64,000 bases of DNA from a virus: positions 49,477 through 113,476 of the IMG/VR virus record IMGVR_UViG_3300027721_000734; one strand, given 5' to 3'. Positions 17,288 through 27,727 of the stretch are shown here, in pieces (positions within the stretch are counted from its first letter, which is position 1; the number at the start of each line of letters is the position of its first letter). The position numbers were made by a program, and so were the translations under genes. A model generated the notes under the pieces. It ran no database searches. It was not told the DNA's origin and worked only from the letters and a program-made list of their open reading frames with translations.

Positions 17288-19153
17288 TCAATCATTTAGA
17301 AGTTTATCTAATTCCTTTGAAATATCTCCTAAAGAATTTCTAGATTTGGATAAATCTATATAAGAATCATCATCAGTCATATTACCACTTTCCAGTAAAA
17401 TATTCCAATTTTCTTTTCTATTAAATGATTCCGGAGTTATTTCAGCTTCTCCACCTGCTTCAGGTGCTGGTGGGAGTTCTTCTCCACCTAATTCAGGTTC
17501 TCCACCCAATTCTGATTCACCTCCAAAACTACCTCCACCAAAACTACTTCCACCGCCCGGTGGTGGTGGTGCAGGAACTTCAGCTGATTGTGTTGTTCCT
17601 GATTTACTACCATATAACTTATCAATATTATCAAATATACCTGTGTGAGATATTATTGTAGCAGTGTTTGTTAATTCAGAGCCAACAGCTTTTTCTATTC
17701 TTTGTTGTTGTAAATCTAATTTAATTTCATCATCAGAGAATCCTAATACATGTTTTTTAGCCCAAGTAACCGATACAGGTGCAATACCTTCTATCGCCGT
17801 TACAGCGTCTTTATACAATAATATTTTTTCTTTCCAAACATCAATTTTTAATAAATCTGCTTGGGTTGATGGATTGGTTAAACTTAATCTAAAGTTGGAT
17901 AATTCATCTTCAAACCCTAATAAAAATAAATGAACAATAGCGATTTTATTTAATTCGGCTATCATACATTTTTGTATTCTATTGATAGTTCTTGCAAAAC
18001 GAATATCCTGTAATGATAAATTTTTTCCATCACCAACAGTTTCTTCAAACCCTAAAAAGGCTTTAGGAACACGAAGTGCTGTTAATAATTTCTTTTGGAT
18101 ATATTCAATATCGGCAATTTCCGCTAAATTCTGAGCTCCAGGTAATGTTTCTATTGGAGATGTTGCGGCTGGGTCACGAACAGGAATAAAATAATCTTGG
18201 TCAACCGCCATTTGATTAAATCTCATATCCACGTTTCCGGTTTTAGAATCGACAACTTGGTCTCTTTTAAATTTATTGGCAACTCTTTGTACGTATGGTT
18301 CAACATCCTTATCGTCCATATTACCAACAAACACTTTAAAAACTCTTCTTTCCGGTGCTCTGGATGTTCTATAAATTAACATTGCATCTTCAGATAATAA
18401 TAATTGTTTCCAAATACGACGAGCTTTTTCTAACATAGAAGTACCGTAAGGAAGTTTTCTATCATCACCCAATAATCTAAAATGAGCCACTTCCCAAGAG
18501 TTAAACTCCATATCTTTAGCTTTCCACTTAAATCGTAACCCTTTGTTTTCAGCAGGTTCATCAACATTTGCCGATTTTGCTGCCATACCTCGTTCTAATC
18601 TTTCAATCTCAATATTTGGTAATTGCATACAACCAACAATACCTTTTTCAGCATCAAGTTTTAAATAGACAAAATTATCACCGTATTTACAAGTGTTTCT
18701 TGTCCACATTGGTAAATTGGTGTTAAGGTCTAAAATATTATTAAATAAATCTGAAATAATTCCTTTTATCCTTTTTGATTCTGAATAAATTTGTAACATA
18801 TGACCATTTTGGTCAACTGTAGTTGATTCCTCACCATAAATGTCTAACGCTGCTGAAATTTCTGGTGTATATTCCATACTTTCGTAATCATAAAATGAGG
18901 CTAAACGAGTTGGCTCGTAATAAACTGCTTGAGTATATAAATTACTCTCAATTTTTGTCCATTGATTTGCTAAGTAATAAGTTTGTTGAGCCTGAAGTTT
19001 TTCTTTTTCGTACTCGGCTTGAGATGTGGTTTTTAATAATTCTTTTTTATCTAACTTATATGTTGGGTAATCTTGATTCAATAGAGCATTTGGTCCAAAA
19101 GCTCTGGATAATCTTTGCCAAACAGTTAAGTCGTTATTTTGATTGTTTTCCAT
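17288..19153 (-). CDS. Portal protein (T4 gp20-like)
   Basis: A 621-residue protein. Typical gp20 features: WTKIESNLYTQAVYYEPTRL, YESMEYTPEISAALDIYGEE, LPMWTRNTCKYGDNFVYLKL, WEVAHFRLLGDDRKLPYGTSML, RAPERRVFKVFVGN and VPKAFLGFEETVGDGKNLS. The C-terminal 90 residues are Gly/Pro/Glu-rich (PPPGGGSSFGGGSFGGE) and probably flexible. It forms the dodecameric DNA channel at the head vertex. It lies between terminase/fibre genes and the protease, as expected. Confidence 0.93.
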   Translation of the reverse strand: MENNQNNDLTVWQRLSRAFGPNALLNQDYPTYKLDKKELLKTTSQAEYEKEKLQAQQTYYLANQWTKIESNLYTQAVYYEPTRLASFYDYESMEYTPEISAALDIYGEESTTVDQNGHMLQIYSESKRIKGIISDLFNNILDLNTNLPMWTRNTCKYGDNFVYLKLDAEKGIVGCMQLPNIEIERLERGMAAKSANVDEPAENKGLRFKWKAKDMEFNSWEVAHFRLLGDDRKLPYGTSMLEKARRIWKQLLLSEDAMLIYRTSRAPERRVFKVFVGNMDDKDVEPYVQRVANKFKRDQVVDSKTGNVDMRFNQMAVDQDYFIPVRDPAATSPIETLPGAQNLAEIADIEYIQKKLLTALRVPKAFLGFEETVGDGKNLSLQDIRFARTINRIQKCMIAELNKIAIVHLFLLGFEDELSNFRLSLTNPSTQADLLKIDVWKEKILLYKDAVTAIEGIAPVSVTWAKKHVLGFSDDEIKLDLQQQRIEKAVGSELTNTATIISHTGIFDNIDKLYGSKSGTTQSAEVPAPPPPGGGSSFGGGSFGGESELGGEPELGGEELPPAPEAGGEAEITPESFNRKENWNILLESGNMTDDDSYIDLSKSRNSLGDISKELDKLLND

Positions 19154-19238
19154 CTTAATAATTTAAATATTTTTTTTTATTAATAAATAGTTTATAAGTT
19201 GGATTAACCTTGGTGGTTATTATTGTTATCTATCATTA

Positions 19239-21014
19239 TTAATAAATTTTAGTAAGTGTAAAATTTCTTGAAAATATTTTATTTCCCTCATTATTGGTAT
19301 CCCATTGGATATTCACCTCTATTGTGTTGATTATTGTAGTGTCAAATGTTGTATTATTAACCTCACTTAATGGATATCCTTCATAGGTAAGACCAGAATC
19401 TTTAAGGTAGGAGAATAGTCCACCGGATGATATTGAAGCAACTGTAGTTCCTCCGATTTGCCTTATTGTGAAATATAAAGTCAACAACCAAGGTCTTGAT
19501 GTTGAGGTGTCTAAATCTATTACTCCCGTATCAATGAGTAATACACCACCTGTTGTTCTAATATGAATATGAATTGTTGCGGTGTTAATACACGATAGAA
19601 CACCATCAAACGACGCCAAAAACGAATCACCTACACTGAAACTATTTGCAGGAACAGACAAAGTCCCAACACCCGGTCCTATTACACTAGTCTCGACAGT
19701 GGTTGCGGATACCGTAGCGCTATCACCTGTTTGAGCAAATAAACCATATGATATTGATGGTGGTAAAACTGGTGAACTTCCACTTGTTCCTGATGAACCA
19801 CTTGTTCCACTAGAACCATTCGCACCTGATGTTCCCGAAGAACCGCTAGTTCCTGATGAACCATCAATCCCCGCAATTGATGGTGATAATGTTGTTGTTA
19901 CTTGTCCGATAGTGGCGTCGTTAAAGTACATTGTAAGTTCTTTAGTATAAGGTGAATTGATTGCGATACCATACAATTCTATAAGAATTCTATCTGTCGG
20001 CAGAACATTAGTTGCATCAATTGGGATTGACCATAACTTTATGGTAGGGACAAGATACTTGTCTATTGGAACAGGAACGGGAGTAACAATAGATAATAAC
20101 GTAGTTGTTCCTCCAGTATGATACGCATATATTCTCGCATATATTCCATGGTCGGCATTTGCCGCAGTAGTATTAGCATATAATTCAAAATTCCAATTCC
20201 CACCCACAATATTACTAATATTGGGGTCATTATTAGGTGTTATGAATGTCCCAAATAATTGTGCTGTTGCTCCTGATAATGTTTGAGATAAAGATGTTTG
20301 TCCGCTAATACTAATTAACCGGTTTAAATCATAATATGATGCACTTCCATCACCTTGGTTAGGTGTATCTCTATTGAGGTAATAAACTAACCCTGTTGAA
20401 AATCCGTTAATACCGCTAGACCCTGAAGAACCACTAGTACCTGAAGAACCACTTGTTCCACTTGTTCCCGAAGAACCACTTGAACCATTTCCTCCGGCAG
20501 CACCTTCTAAATTAACCGTCCAACCTGAATATAACCCACTACCAGTTATTGTTTCAACATCAACCACCATATCACCATTTGACGAGTTATAACTAACAAC
20601 CATACCAATCATGTGATTAGATAAGTCATATGCGATTAACACATCTTGAGCAACACTATAACCTAAGTTAGTCCCAACAACAAAAGTCCCAGTACTTCCT
20701 GTTTGGATTGTTAAAGGTGTTGTAGATGTTGTTCTATATAAATCCCCAGAAAATCCACTAGAACCTGATGAACCTGATTCACCGCTTGTCCCACTAGTTC
20801 CTGATGAACCTGATTCACCGCTTGTCCCACTAGTTCCTGATGAACCACTAGTCCCTGATGAACCACTAGCACCCGAAAATTGTTGAGTTAATGCTGAAAA
20901 ATAGATTGAATTGGTTTCTCCTGACGAAATAACATCGTAGTTTACAATAACCATCAACGATTCTGGTTGACCGGATAACGCTAAAGGTAATTGTGATATA
21001 GGTAAATTAGGCAT
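19239..21014 (-). CDS. Collagen-like fibre protein with SGTSGSSG repeats
   Basis: A 591-residue protein with three blocks of G-S/T-S repeats (residues about 50-90, 178-202 and 388-415), for example SGTSGSSGTSG. They separate beta-rich globular sections. The G-x-y periodicity resembles collagen-like phage fibres, and the ends (KIFSRNFTLTKIY) look like a trimerising beta tip. It is placed between portal and terminase, so it may be a head or whisker fibre rather than a tail fibre. It is 2 bases downstream of the Thr/Pro-repeat gene, with which it is probably co-translated. Confidence 0.7.
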   Translation of the reverse strand: MPNLPISQLPLALSGQPESLMVIVNYDVISSGETNSIYFSALTQQFSGASGSSGTSGSSGTSGTSGESGSSGTSGTSGESGSSGSSGFSGDLYRTTSTTPLTIQTGSTGTFVVGTNLGYSVAQDVLIAYDLSNHMIGMVVSYNSSNGDMVVDVETITGSGLYSGWTVNLEGAAGGNGSSGSSGTSGTSGSSGTSGSSGSSGINGFSTGLVYYLNRDTPNQGDGSASYYDLNRLISISGQTSLSQTLSGATAQLFGTFITPNNDPNISNIVGGNWNFELYANTTAANADHGIYARIYAYHTGGTTTLLSIVTPVPVPIDKYLVPTIKLWSIPIDATNVLPTDRILIELYGIAINSPYTKELTMYFNDATIGQVTTTLSPSIAGIDGSSGTSGSSGTSGANGSSGTSGSSGTSGSSPVLPPSISYGLFAQTGDSATVSATTVETSVIGPGVGTLSVPANSFSVGDSFLASFDGVLSCINTATIHIHIRTTGGVLLIDTGVIDLDTSTSRPWLLTLYFTIRQIGGTTVASISSGGLFSYLKDSGLTYEGYPLSEVNNTTFDTTIINTIEVNIQWDTNNEGNKIFSRNFTLTKIY

Positions 21015-21016
21015 AA

Positions 21017-21397
21017 TTAATTGATTAGAATTTTATTATTATTTTCTTGGTCTAATGTAAAATAATTCTCTTGTAATAAATAGTTTGTGTCTACAATTTG
21101 TGTTGAAGTCGGTGTTGGTGTTGGAGTTGGTGTTGAAGTTGGCGTTTCTGTGTTTGTTGGGGTATTACTTGGTGTTGGTGACAATCCAGATGTTGGTGTC
21201 ATTGATGGTGTCGGAGTTATTGTCGGTGTCGGTGTTGGTGTCGAGGAAACTTCAACATAAGAATCATTATCTTGTTTACTACTTAATTTATTGAAACCTG
21301 GTGGGATAACCTGAACATTAAAGATATTTTGCCCATTAACAACTAGTCGTGAACCCCCAATAATATTCCCTGATTTTTTTCTATTAACAAATCCCAT
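21017..21397 (-). CDS. Short virion protein with Thr/Pro repeat stalk
   Basis: A 126-residue protein. Residues about 1-50 are an ordered head (SRLVVNGQNIFNVQVIPPG). Residues 53-100 are a Thr/Pro/Ser repeat (TPTPTITPTPSMTPTSGLSP). A short tail follows. The same repeat style occurs in the two large plus-strand surface proteins at 46-48.7 kb, so these may share a spacer type. It probably displays or anchors the adjacent collagen-like fibre (inference). Confidence 0.65.
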   Translation of the reverse strand: MGFVNRKKSGNIIGGSRLVVNGQNIFNVQVIPPGFNKLSSKQDNDSYVEVSSTPTPTPTITPTPSMTPTSGLSPTPSNTPTNTETPTSTPTPTPTPTSTQIVDTNYLLQENYFTLDQENNNKILIN

Positions 21398-21417
21398 CTT
21401 CTTTTAATTAATAAATA

Positions 21418-23187
21418 TTATCTTCCACCAAATAACCAACCATATTTCATATAATCGTCTTTGGAAACTTGACTGGAACTAAATTGGTTTATTCTTTCGG
21501 TTAAATTTGGCATAACCGGATTAAAAGAAATAGATTGTCCTATGTTCTGATTATTACTAACCGACCAAGAATCAATCATTGCTTTGGTATGTTCTGTTAC
21601 TTTGGTTAAATTACTAAATGATGATTCCGCTACATATGTCGCCATAGCAATTGACATAATTAAATCATCGTGGTGTCCTTTTTGATGGTCAGGTCTACCA
21701 TTCATATAGATAAAAGTATTCATTTCCCCACATAAACGAGTACTATAAATCTTAAATCCGTGTCTTAATACCTCTTCAAAAGACGCAATAATCTGAACCC
21801 TTTTATTATTAAAATTTATTCCTGGTATTTTATCTAAAGCTTTTGGGTCGTATTTCCATTTATTTGATGCGTCAATACCATCAATATATAAATTTCTATA
21901 CCCCATCTCTTGCATTTTTCTTGCTGTTGATACACCCATTCCTCCGGTAATATCAATAACAACAAAACATGAATACATTGTTGCCCATTTATAGGCTATT
22001 TCTGCCATAACATCTGGTGGTATCTTCCCAACATATTCGGCAACTTGTTCATTAGTATCAAAATCAACAATTTGGAATGAACTAAAATCTTCACTATCAC
22101 CCCTAGATACATCACAACCCATAATATATTTATGACCAATAACAGGTTCTTTCCATATCCAAAGAGCATTACCCATCATTTTACTAATAGGGTCTTTAAC
22201 CATATTTTCACGAATACCTTGCATCATTTTAGAATCAAATACATTATCTCCGGAACCCAAAAAGTTACATTCTAACTCTTGTGATACTTTACGTTTGTCG
22301 TATTTTAATTTTTTAACCATCGCCTCAAACCAAGAAGAACAAGGTTTGTATCCGTCATCCATTAAAACTCTTAATTCTTTATAATCTCTTTCGTATGGTG
22401 ATATGCTCTCCCAACTAATAATTTCCTTTTCATTGTAATCTTCTTTATTTAAAAGGTAATGAATTATATCCTCGGTTTTAACTAAATATAAATCTTTAGT
22501 ATAACGAGGGTCACGATACCAATACATTTCGGTAATCTTGAAGTCATTCATACCTCTTAACGCTTGGTCATAAATTTCGTAGTAAATTGGGTCGTATCCA
22601 TTGGGTGTTGAAACCACAATTACTTTACCCCCCGTAGATAGGGATGCCATACAAGCAGACCAGAAATCATTATCGGCCTCAATAAACGCCGCCTCATCAA
22701 ATATTAGGATTGTAGGTGTAAATCCACGAAGTGCATCCTTTGATGTTGCAACCGCTTTAACTTCACTACCATTAAGTAATTTATAATGTTTTTGAGCGTT
22801 TTTGTCAGGGGAAAATCCAATACCAACCCATTCAGGCCATTGGGCAACAAATGCTCTAATCTTGTTCGCCATCTCAATGGATGTATCAAGCTTATTGGCA
22901 ATAATCAAAACTTTTTCTGGTTTTGTTTTTTTGGCAAACGATAATTTCATTGACGCCCAAGCTGCGGTAACGGTTGTTACACCTGCTTGTCGGTATTTTA
23001 ACGCAATGTTTTCGTTGTTGTTTTCGTAATCCTCAAGTAAGGTTATTTGGTCGGGGAATAATTCTAATGGGACATATTTTGAAACAGTATTGTCATAAGT
23101 CTGTAGATACGTCTTTAACGCGTAACTTACATCCTTATGACATTTTACATATTCTATTAATACTTGTTCTCTTGTTAAATTTGACAT
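21418..23187 (-). CDS. Terminase large subunit (T4 gp17-like)
   Basis: A 589-residue protein. The ATPase half has a variant Walker A (LKYRQAGVTT, residues about 64-72) and Walker B ILIFDEAAF, with a following SLSTGGKVIVVSTPNG coupling motif. The nuclease half has MGCDVSRGDSEDFSSF (first Asp), FVVIDITGGMG and HHDDLIMSIAMA (final Asp pair) of the RNase H-like fold. It packages DNA through the portal. Length matches T4 gp17 (610). No small terminase gene was identified next to it. Confidence 0.93.
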   Translation of the reverse strand: MSNLTREQVLIEYVKCHKDVSYALKTYLQTYDNTVSKYVPLELFPDQITLLEDYENNNENIALKYRQAGVTTVTAAWASMKLSFAKKTKPEKVLIIANKLDTSIEMANKIRAFVAQWPEWVGIGFSPDKNAQKHYKLLNGSEVKAVATSKDALRGFTPTILIFDEAAFIEADNDFWSACMASLSTGGKVIVVSTPNGYDPIYYEIYDQALRGMNDFKITEMYWYRDPRYTKDLYLVKTEDIIHYLLNKEDYNEKEIISWESISPYERDYKELRVLMDDGYKPCSSWFEAMVKKLKYDKRKVSQELECNFLGSGDNVFDSKMMQGIRENMVKDPISKMMGNALWIWKEPVIGHKYIMGCDVSRGDSEDFSSFQIVDFDTNEQVAEYVGKIPPDVMAEIAYKWATMYSCFVVIDITGGMGVSTARKMQEMGYRNLYIDGIDASNKWKYDPKALDKIPGINFNNKRVQIIASFEEVLRHGFKIYSTRLCGEMNTFIYMNGRPDHQKGHHDDLIMSIAMATYVAESSFSNLTKVTEHTKAMIDSWSVSNNQNIGQSISFNPVMPNLTERINQFSSSQVSKDDYMKYGWLFGGR

Positions 23188-23206
23188 ACATTGTCGTTTT
23201 GTTTGT

Positions 23207-24568
23207 TTAGAACCCTAGTTCTGACAAATCAAAATCATCAAAGTCGTCATCACCGTAGTCGTCGTTATCTTCATCATCGGAACCCATTTTTTCATCATAT
23301 TCGTCTTTTTTCAAATCCTCAACGATTTCATTTACCATTCTTTGGATAAATTCACCACCTTTTGGGTCACCTTGTAAAATTAATTTAGCAACTCTCATAA
23401 ATTCTGGTGCCGATAATTTTGAAAATCTAACAAATAAGTAATGTTGGATATGTTTCATATCATCGTCAAATAATTTGTCAGGATATGATTCAATAAATTT
23501 TTCCCAAAATATTGGTCCTAATCTAGAATCCCATACCTCAGCAGGTAAAGTATCTTCAGCGCCTAAAACCATTTCAGCTTGTCTTGGGTCATCAGGTAAA
23601 CCGTGAGTACCAAACACTTCATAAACACCTTTCACTAATTCGTGAATTAATAAAGGGAATGTCATTGCTTTCGCTTTAACTGTTGGTGGGTCAGTTTCTT
23701 CATCAACCTCACTTTGACCCATTTGACCACCACCTCCGGCTGCCATACCTTCCATATCCGGATATAACCAATATAAATGTTCCATTAATGATTGGGTTAC
23801 ACCATAAAGATTTAATAAATTAGGGTCTAGTCTATTGATTTCGTCGCTAAGTAAAACATACATATGTCCACCTTTAAACGCTGCTCCTTGTATAAGAGAA
23901 TTAATCATTCTTCTTTTTGCCTTCTCTAAATTAAATTGTTCAAATTCGTCGGCAAAATCTTGTAATTCTTCACTATGTTCTTCAGCCTTTTTAAACGCGT
24001 CTTTAACTTCTTCTTCACTAGGTTGTGTCGGTTCCGCTTGCATTCCTTGAGCAGCACCCATTGGTCGTTGGATAAGTTGAGCATCAAATTGTAAAGACCC
24101 TTCAGGTATACCCAATTCTTTTTTAACTAAATTAACTGCCAAATTCTCAAGATATTCTTTATTTTGAGATTCAACTCTCATAATTTGTTGTAGACTATTC
24201 ATTACGGTTTGCATAATGTTCATCATAGGGTTATTTCCTTGTATAGCGGAAGTATCACCCAAGTAACGTCTTACTTTATCAACAGAGTCTTTAAAACGCT
24301 TTGAGGAGATAACCTCAATATAATCAGTATCACCATCTTTTGGTAATGCTGGATGTTCAGCGTAAGGAGTTTGTCTTGAAGTTATTTTTCTCTCAATACC
24401 TGGTTCCATTCTTTCAGGACCTTCATAACTAATTGGAGCCTCTTTTAAATTAGATTTAATTTCGTTTAAAATTGACTGTTCTCTTTTTGTTAAACCTTCG
24501 TTAACTAATTTTTTTTCTAAATTCGCCTTTGATTTCAATATCTTTTCCATTTTTAAATTTACACTCAT
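23207..24568 (-). CDS. Hypothetical protein upstream of terminase
   Basis: A 453-residue, acidic, helical protein. The N-terminus (KLVNEGLTKREQSILNEIKS) is amphipathic. The C-terminus is Asp-rich (DDEDNDDYGDDDFDDFDLSE). Its ATG overlaps the preceding stop (TAATG). The central part has long helices and Met/Gln-rich stretches. The place next to the terminase suggests a packaging or head-completion role, but no motif proves it. It could also be an internal head protein. Confidence 0.65.
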   Translation of the reverse strand: MSVNLKMEKILKSKANLEKKLVNEGLTKREQSILNEIKSNLKEAPISYEGPERMEPGIERKITSRQTPYAEHPALPKDGDTDYIEVISSKRFKDSVDKVRRYLGDTSAIQGNNPMMNIMQTVMNSLQQIMRVESQNKEYLENLAVNLVKKELGIPEGSLQFDAQLIQRPMGAAQGMQAEPTQPSEEEVKDAFKKAEEHSEELQDFADEFEQFNLEKAKRRMINSLIQGAAFKGGHMYVLLSDEINRLDPNLLNLYGVTQSLMEHLYWLYPDMEGMAAGGGGQMGQSEVDEETDPPTVKAKAMTFPLLIHELVKGVYEVFGTHGLPDDPRQAEMVLGAEDTLPAEVWDSRLGPIFWEKFIESYPDKLFDDDMKHIQHYLFVRFSKLSAPEFMRVAKLILQGDPKGGEFIQRMVNEIVEDLKKDEYDEKMGSDDEDNDDYGDDDFDDFDLSELGF

Positions 24569-25497
24569 TACCCTTTAAGTTTAATACCTATTTCATTAAA
24601 AGACAACCAACTTGGTAAATTCTTTTTAATTGCTTTCGGAGCTGGTTTAGGACCTGGTTTAGGACTATATGGTGACCCCGGTTTTTTAGGTTTTGTTCCC
24701 GGTTTAACCGTTGGTCTTGCCGGAGCAATTTCAGGAGATTGTTCACCAATTTCTTTTTTCGCCTTTGGAGCTGGTTTAACACCAGGTTTAGGTTTGTAAG
24801 GAGAATCAGTTCCCGGTTTTGTTGTTGGTTTAGTTTTTGGTTTTGCCGGAGCAATTTCTGACCCTTCATCTAAAAGACTTAAAAAATCTTTTTTACTCAT
24901 TTTTGGGGTAATGTGTTTCTCAACTAATTTTGTAATTCTATTTTCTAATTCACTTACAAATTTAGGGTTTGGTTGGACTTGTCCTACTTTATTTGACATA
25001 ATTTTAGTGTGTGCGTTTTGTACCATATCTAAATAACCTTCTTTAGTTTCCGTTTTCTTTTCAGGTAGTTTGGCAAAGTTAGTCTTTTTTGAGAATTCAT
25101 CCGCCATTTTACACCATTTTTTTTGTTCTTTGGTTTTTCCGTCACCACATTTAGAGAAGAAATATTTTTGTTGTTTTTTAGATTCAAATTTTTCATCTAC
25201 TTCTCCTTCAACTGTTTCATCTTTTTCAGACACAACCGTTAATTTTTTAGTTGCCGGGTCTATACTCATTGGAACACCTTTTTTAGACATCAAATCTTGA
25301 GCAGCTTTTCTATCAGCATCTACCGCTGGGTCAAATGTAGTTGTTGTTGAGGTTTTTGTGACCGATTCTTTAGTGTCTTTTTTAGATTCCACTAATTTAC
25401 CAAACAATAGATTAACTTGAGATTCAGTCAAATTTTCTAAAGTGGATGGTTTTAATCCGTGACCAATTAATTTTAATTTTTTTTGATTAGTGTTCAT
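24568..25497 (-). CDS. Lys/Pro-rich virion-type protein with repeated linker
   Basis: The start at 25497 is chosen (MNTNQKKLKLIGHGLKPS). The 309-residue product has an N-terminal helical part with hxE sites (NLTESQVNLLFGKLVESKK). It also has a C-terminal low-complexity region in which EIAPAKPKTKP / EIAPARPTVKP-type segments with PGxxSPYKPKPG are repeated twice (residues about 215-300). It is translationally coupled to both neighbours. A disordered basic protein in this operon may be packaged with DNA (inference). Confidence 0.6.
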   Translation of the reverse strand: MNTNQKKLKLIGHGLKPSTLENLTESQVNLLFGKLVESKKDTKESVTKTSTTTTFDPAVDADRKAAQDLMSKKGVPMSIDPATKKLTVVSEKDETVEGEVDEKFESKKQQKYFFSKCGDGKTKEQKKWCKMADEFSKKTNFAKLPEKKTETKEGYLDMVQNAHTKIMSNKVGQVQPNPKFVSELENRITKLVEKHITPKMSKKDFLSLLDEGSEIAPAKPKTKPTTKPGTDSPYKPKPGVKPAPKAKKEIGEQSPEIAPARPTVKPGTKPKKPGSPYSPKPGPKPAPKAIKKNLPSWLSFNEIGIKLKG

Positions 25498-25897
25498 ATA
25501 TAATTGTTTTTTCAAATTCTAAAACGATATCTCGTTCATATAATTTATTTTTAACCGATTCTTCGGTTTCTCCAAATTTAAAAACCAACCTTTTTTGGTG
25601 GTTAAAATCAACATCATCGTTTTCATTTTCCCAAGACAATGAGATAATACCATCAATAGTATCAATCATTGAGAAATAGTCAGAGTTTTGAATTACTGAC
25701 ATTGTTATAACGTCATTCTTCAAAACTCCTACTTTTTTTATATGTTCTAAATCAGGTGGTAATGGGTAACCGTTAGATGGTTTTGAATCCCAATTTTCCC
25801 CCCAAATATTTTCTGAACTATCCGAAAAAATAAATTCATATATGTTATCACCCTTATAATTTGGTCCTAATTCATTAACATATATTAAATAATTCAT
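25487..25897 (-). CDS. Hypothetical protein
   Basis: A 136-residue mixed alpha/beta protein rich in aromatic and acidic residues (FIFSDSSENIWGENWDSKP; GIISLSWENENDDVDFNHQ). The start codon overlaps the upstream stop (TAATG), and its end overlaps the next start by 11 bases. It is in the same operon as terminase. Possibly a tail completion or neck protein by position; no recognised family. Confidence 0.65.
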   Translation of the reverse strand: MNYLIYVNELGPNYKGDNIYEFIFSDSSENIWGENWDSKPSNGYPLPPDLEHIKKVGVLKNDVITMSVIQNSDYFSMIDTIDGIISLSWENENDDVDFNHQKRLVFKFGETEESVKNKLYERDIVLEFEKTIIYEH

Positions 25898-27651
25898 TAC
25901 AATATTTGACCTTTGGTGTTTACTCTTAATTGTTTATTGTTCATTTCAAACACTAAATTATTTTTGTTAGTTTTACCAATTAATTTTGCTTCAGGATATT
26001 TGTTAATCACTTTAGTTGATGCAACTTCTTGAGAAATACTTTCAGAAAGTTTTTTAATATTACTAATTTTTTCTTTTCTATCTTCTTTTAATGAAGTTGA
26101 TTTTTGTATTTTAGATTCTAAAAGTTGTTTTTCTTTTTCATTAACTTTAAAATATTTTTCTAAAATACTATCAACTTTTGATTCGCTAAACAATCCTTCT
26201 ATCATTTCTTCCATACGACTAGAGTGGTCATTGTTCATTTCGTTTTTTCTAGTTTTCACTTTAAATGGTTTACCTGTTGTTTTTTTATAGTAATCAAAAT
26301 GTTTTTCTCCATCATTTGGACCAAACCAGTTTTGTTTATCACCATATTTATCGTGTAATTGTTTAAAAGTTTCAAATTCTTCAGTATCAAAATCGTCATC
26401 ATTTGAAATTCCATATAACTCAGAATCTTTAGGTGTTCTATCTTTTTCATCAAAATATTTATCACCTTTGAAATCTTTTCTATCTAAATTACCAAATGAA
26501 CCATACATTCCTTCACCCATTTCTTCCATACGACTAGAGTGGTCATTATCCATTTTATCTTTTTTAGTTCTTACTTTAAATGGTTTACCGCCAGATTTTT
26601 CTTTATAAGCATTAAAGAATTTTTCTCCATTATCTTTATCAAACCAACGTTGTTCACTATCACTATGTCTATTCATTAAAGAAGGGAAATCTTCAAATTC
26701 TTCCTCATCAAAATCAAAATCAAAGTCATCTGAACTATGTCGTCTATCTTTATGGTCATACCATTCATTATCATCAAATGAACCATACATTGCTTCACCC
26801 ATTTCACCACTTGGTACTTCAGGTTGTAATTCGTCGTCACCCATTTCTTCAGAACCCATTTCGTCTTGACCTTCATCATTTCCACCATCAAAAGGATTTT
26901 CATCTTCAATACCTTCTAATTTATTCATAATATCTTCTTTATCTTCTTCTTCTAAAGATTCTAAATCTAAAGCCGATAAAATAGAGTTAATTACATATTT
27001 CACATCTTTTGATGAAAGATTTTCTTCTTCACTATCTTCAAGGATTCTTAATTTTTGAGCTAATTTCCCTGTCAATTTTTGAATAACTTTAAGGTTAACA
27101 ACCTCATCGTCCATTTCTTGGTCATCACCTAAATCCATATCTTCTTCCGGTTCAGGTAAATCTAATTCTTCTTCAGGTGCAGGAGCGGGAGCAGGTGCCG
27201 GAGCGGGTGCTGGTGCAGGTGCCGGAGCGGCTGCAGGAGCTACTTGTTCTGTAGCATCTATTTTTAAAATATATTTCGTAGCGTCATTATCGCTTTCAAA
27301 AAATAAATTAACATTATTTTCTTGACCTTCGTTAACATTAATTTCTTTCGCAATTAAGTTAAGTCTTTTAAAGGCTTGTGAATATGATGAATAATATTTT
27401 CTATTTTTCATAGGGTCTAAATAATCACCTTCACCGGTAGATTCTGATATTGTTTTTTTAATTACATAACCATTTCTTTCTTTAACAATTTGATAATTGT
27501 TTCCGTCAGCCAATACTTTATTATATTCAACTGATTTATTCTCATTAATTGAATTTGGAGTATTTTCTTTATATCTGGCAATTTCCATTATACGAGCAAT
27601 TTTTTCCATACCCTCTAATTTTTCACTACCAATTGGTTTTAATTTTCCCAT
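25897..27651 (-). CDS. Large acidic protein with internal tandem duplication
   Basis: A 584-residue protein. Parts in order: a folded N-terminus (residues 1-130), an Ala/Pro linker (PAPAPAPAPAP, about 140-160), a highly acidic middle, then two copies of a domain of about 95 residues. Copy 1 begins near residue 287 (MYGSFDDNEWYDHKD) and copy 2 near 381 (MYGSFGNLDRKDFKG). Each contains a W-F-x-x-x-D/N-G-E-K-x-F segment and ends KPFKV(R/K)T..NDHSSRMEEM. A helical C-terminus rich in hxE sites follows. It looks like a second core/internal head protein. Function unknown. Confidence 0.65.
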   Translation of the reverse strand: MGKLKPIGSEKLEGMEKIARIMEIARYKENTPNSINENKSVEYNKVLADGNNYQIVKERNGYVIKKTISESTGEGDYLDPMKNRKYYSSYSQAFKRLNLIAKEINVNEGQENNVNLFFESDNDATKYILKIDATEQVAPAAAPAPAPAPAPAPAPAPAPEEELDLPEPEEDMDLGDDQEMDDEVVNLKVIQKLTGKLAQKLRILEDSEEENLSSKDVKYVINSILSALDLESLEEEDKEDIMNKLEGIEDENPFDGGNDEGQDEMGSEEMGDDELQPEVPSGEMGEAMYGSFDDNEWYDHKDRRHSSDDFDFDFDEEEFEDFPSLMNRHSDSEQRWFDKDNGEKFFNAYKEKSGGKPFKVRTKKDKMDNDHSSRMEEMGEGMYGSFGNLDRKDFKGDKYFDEKDRTPKDSELYGISNDDDFDTEEFETFKQLHDKYGDKQNWFGPNDGEKHFDYYKKTTGKPFKVKTRKNEMNNDHSSRMEEMIEGLFSESKVDSILEKYFKVNEKEKQLLESKIQKSTSLKEDRKEKISNIKKLSESISQEVASTKVINKYPEAKLIGKTNKNNLVFEMNNKQLRVNTKGQIL

Positions 27652-27727
27652 TTTTTTATTTTTGTTTTTTAAATTAATTTATATATAAATATATTCAGAA
27701 TTAAAAATGTTGAGATTTTAATTCTTT

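Noticed and set aside
19239-21300. CRISPR or direct DNA repeat array
   Set aside because: The repeats encode in-frame SGTSGSSG and Thr/Pro motifs of proteins; there are no spacers.
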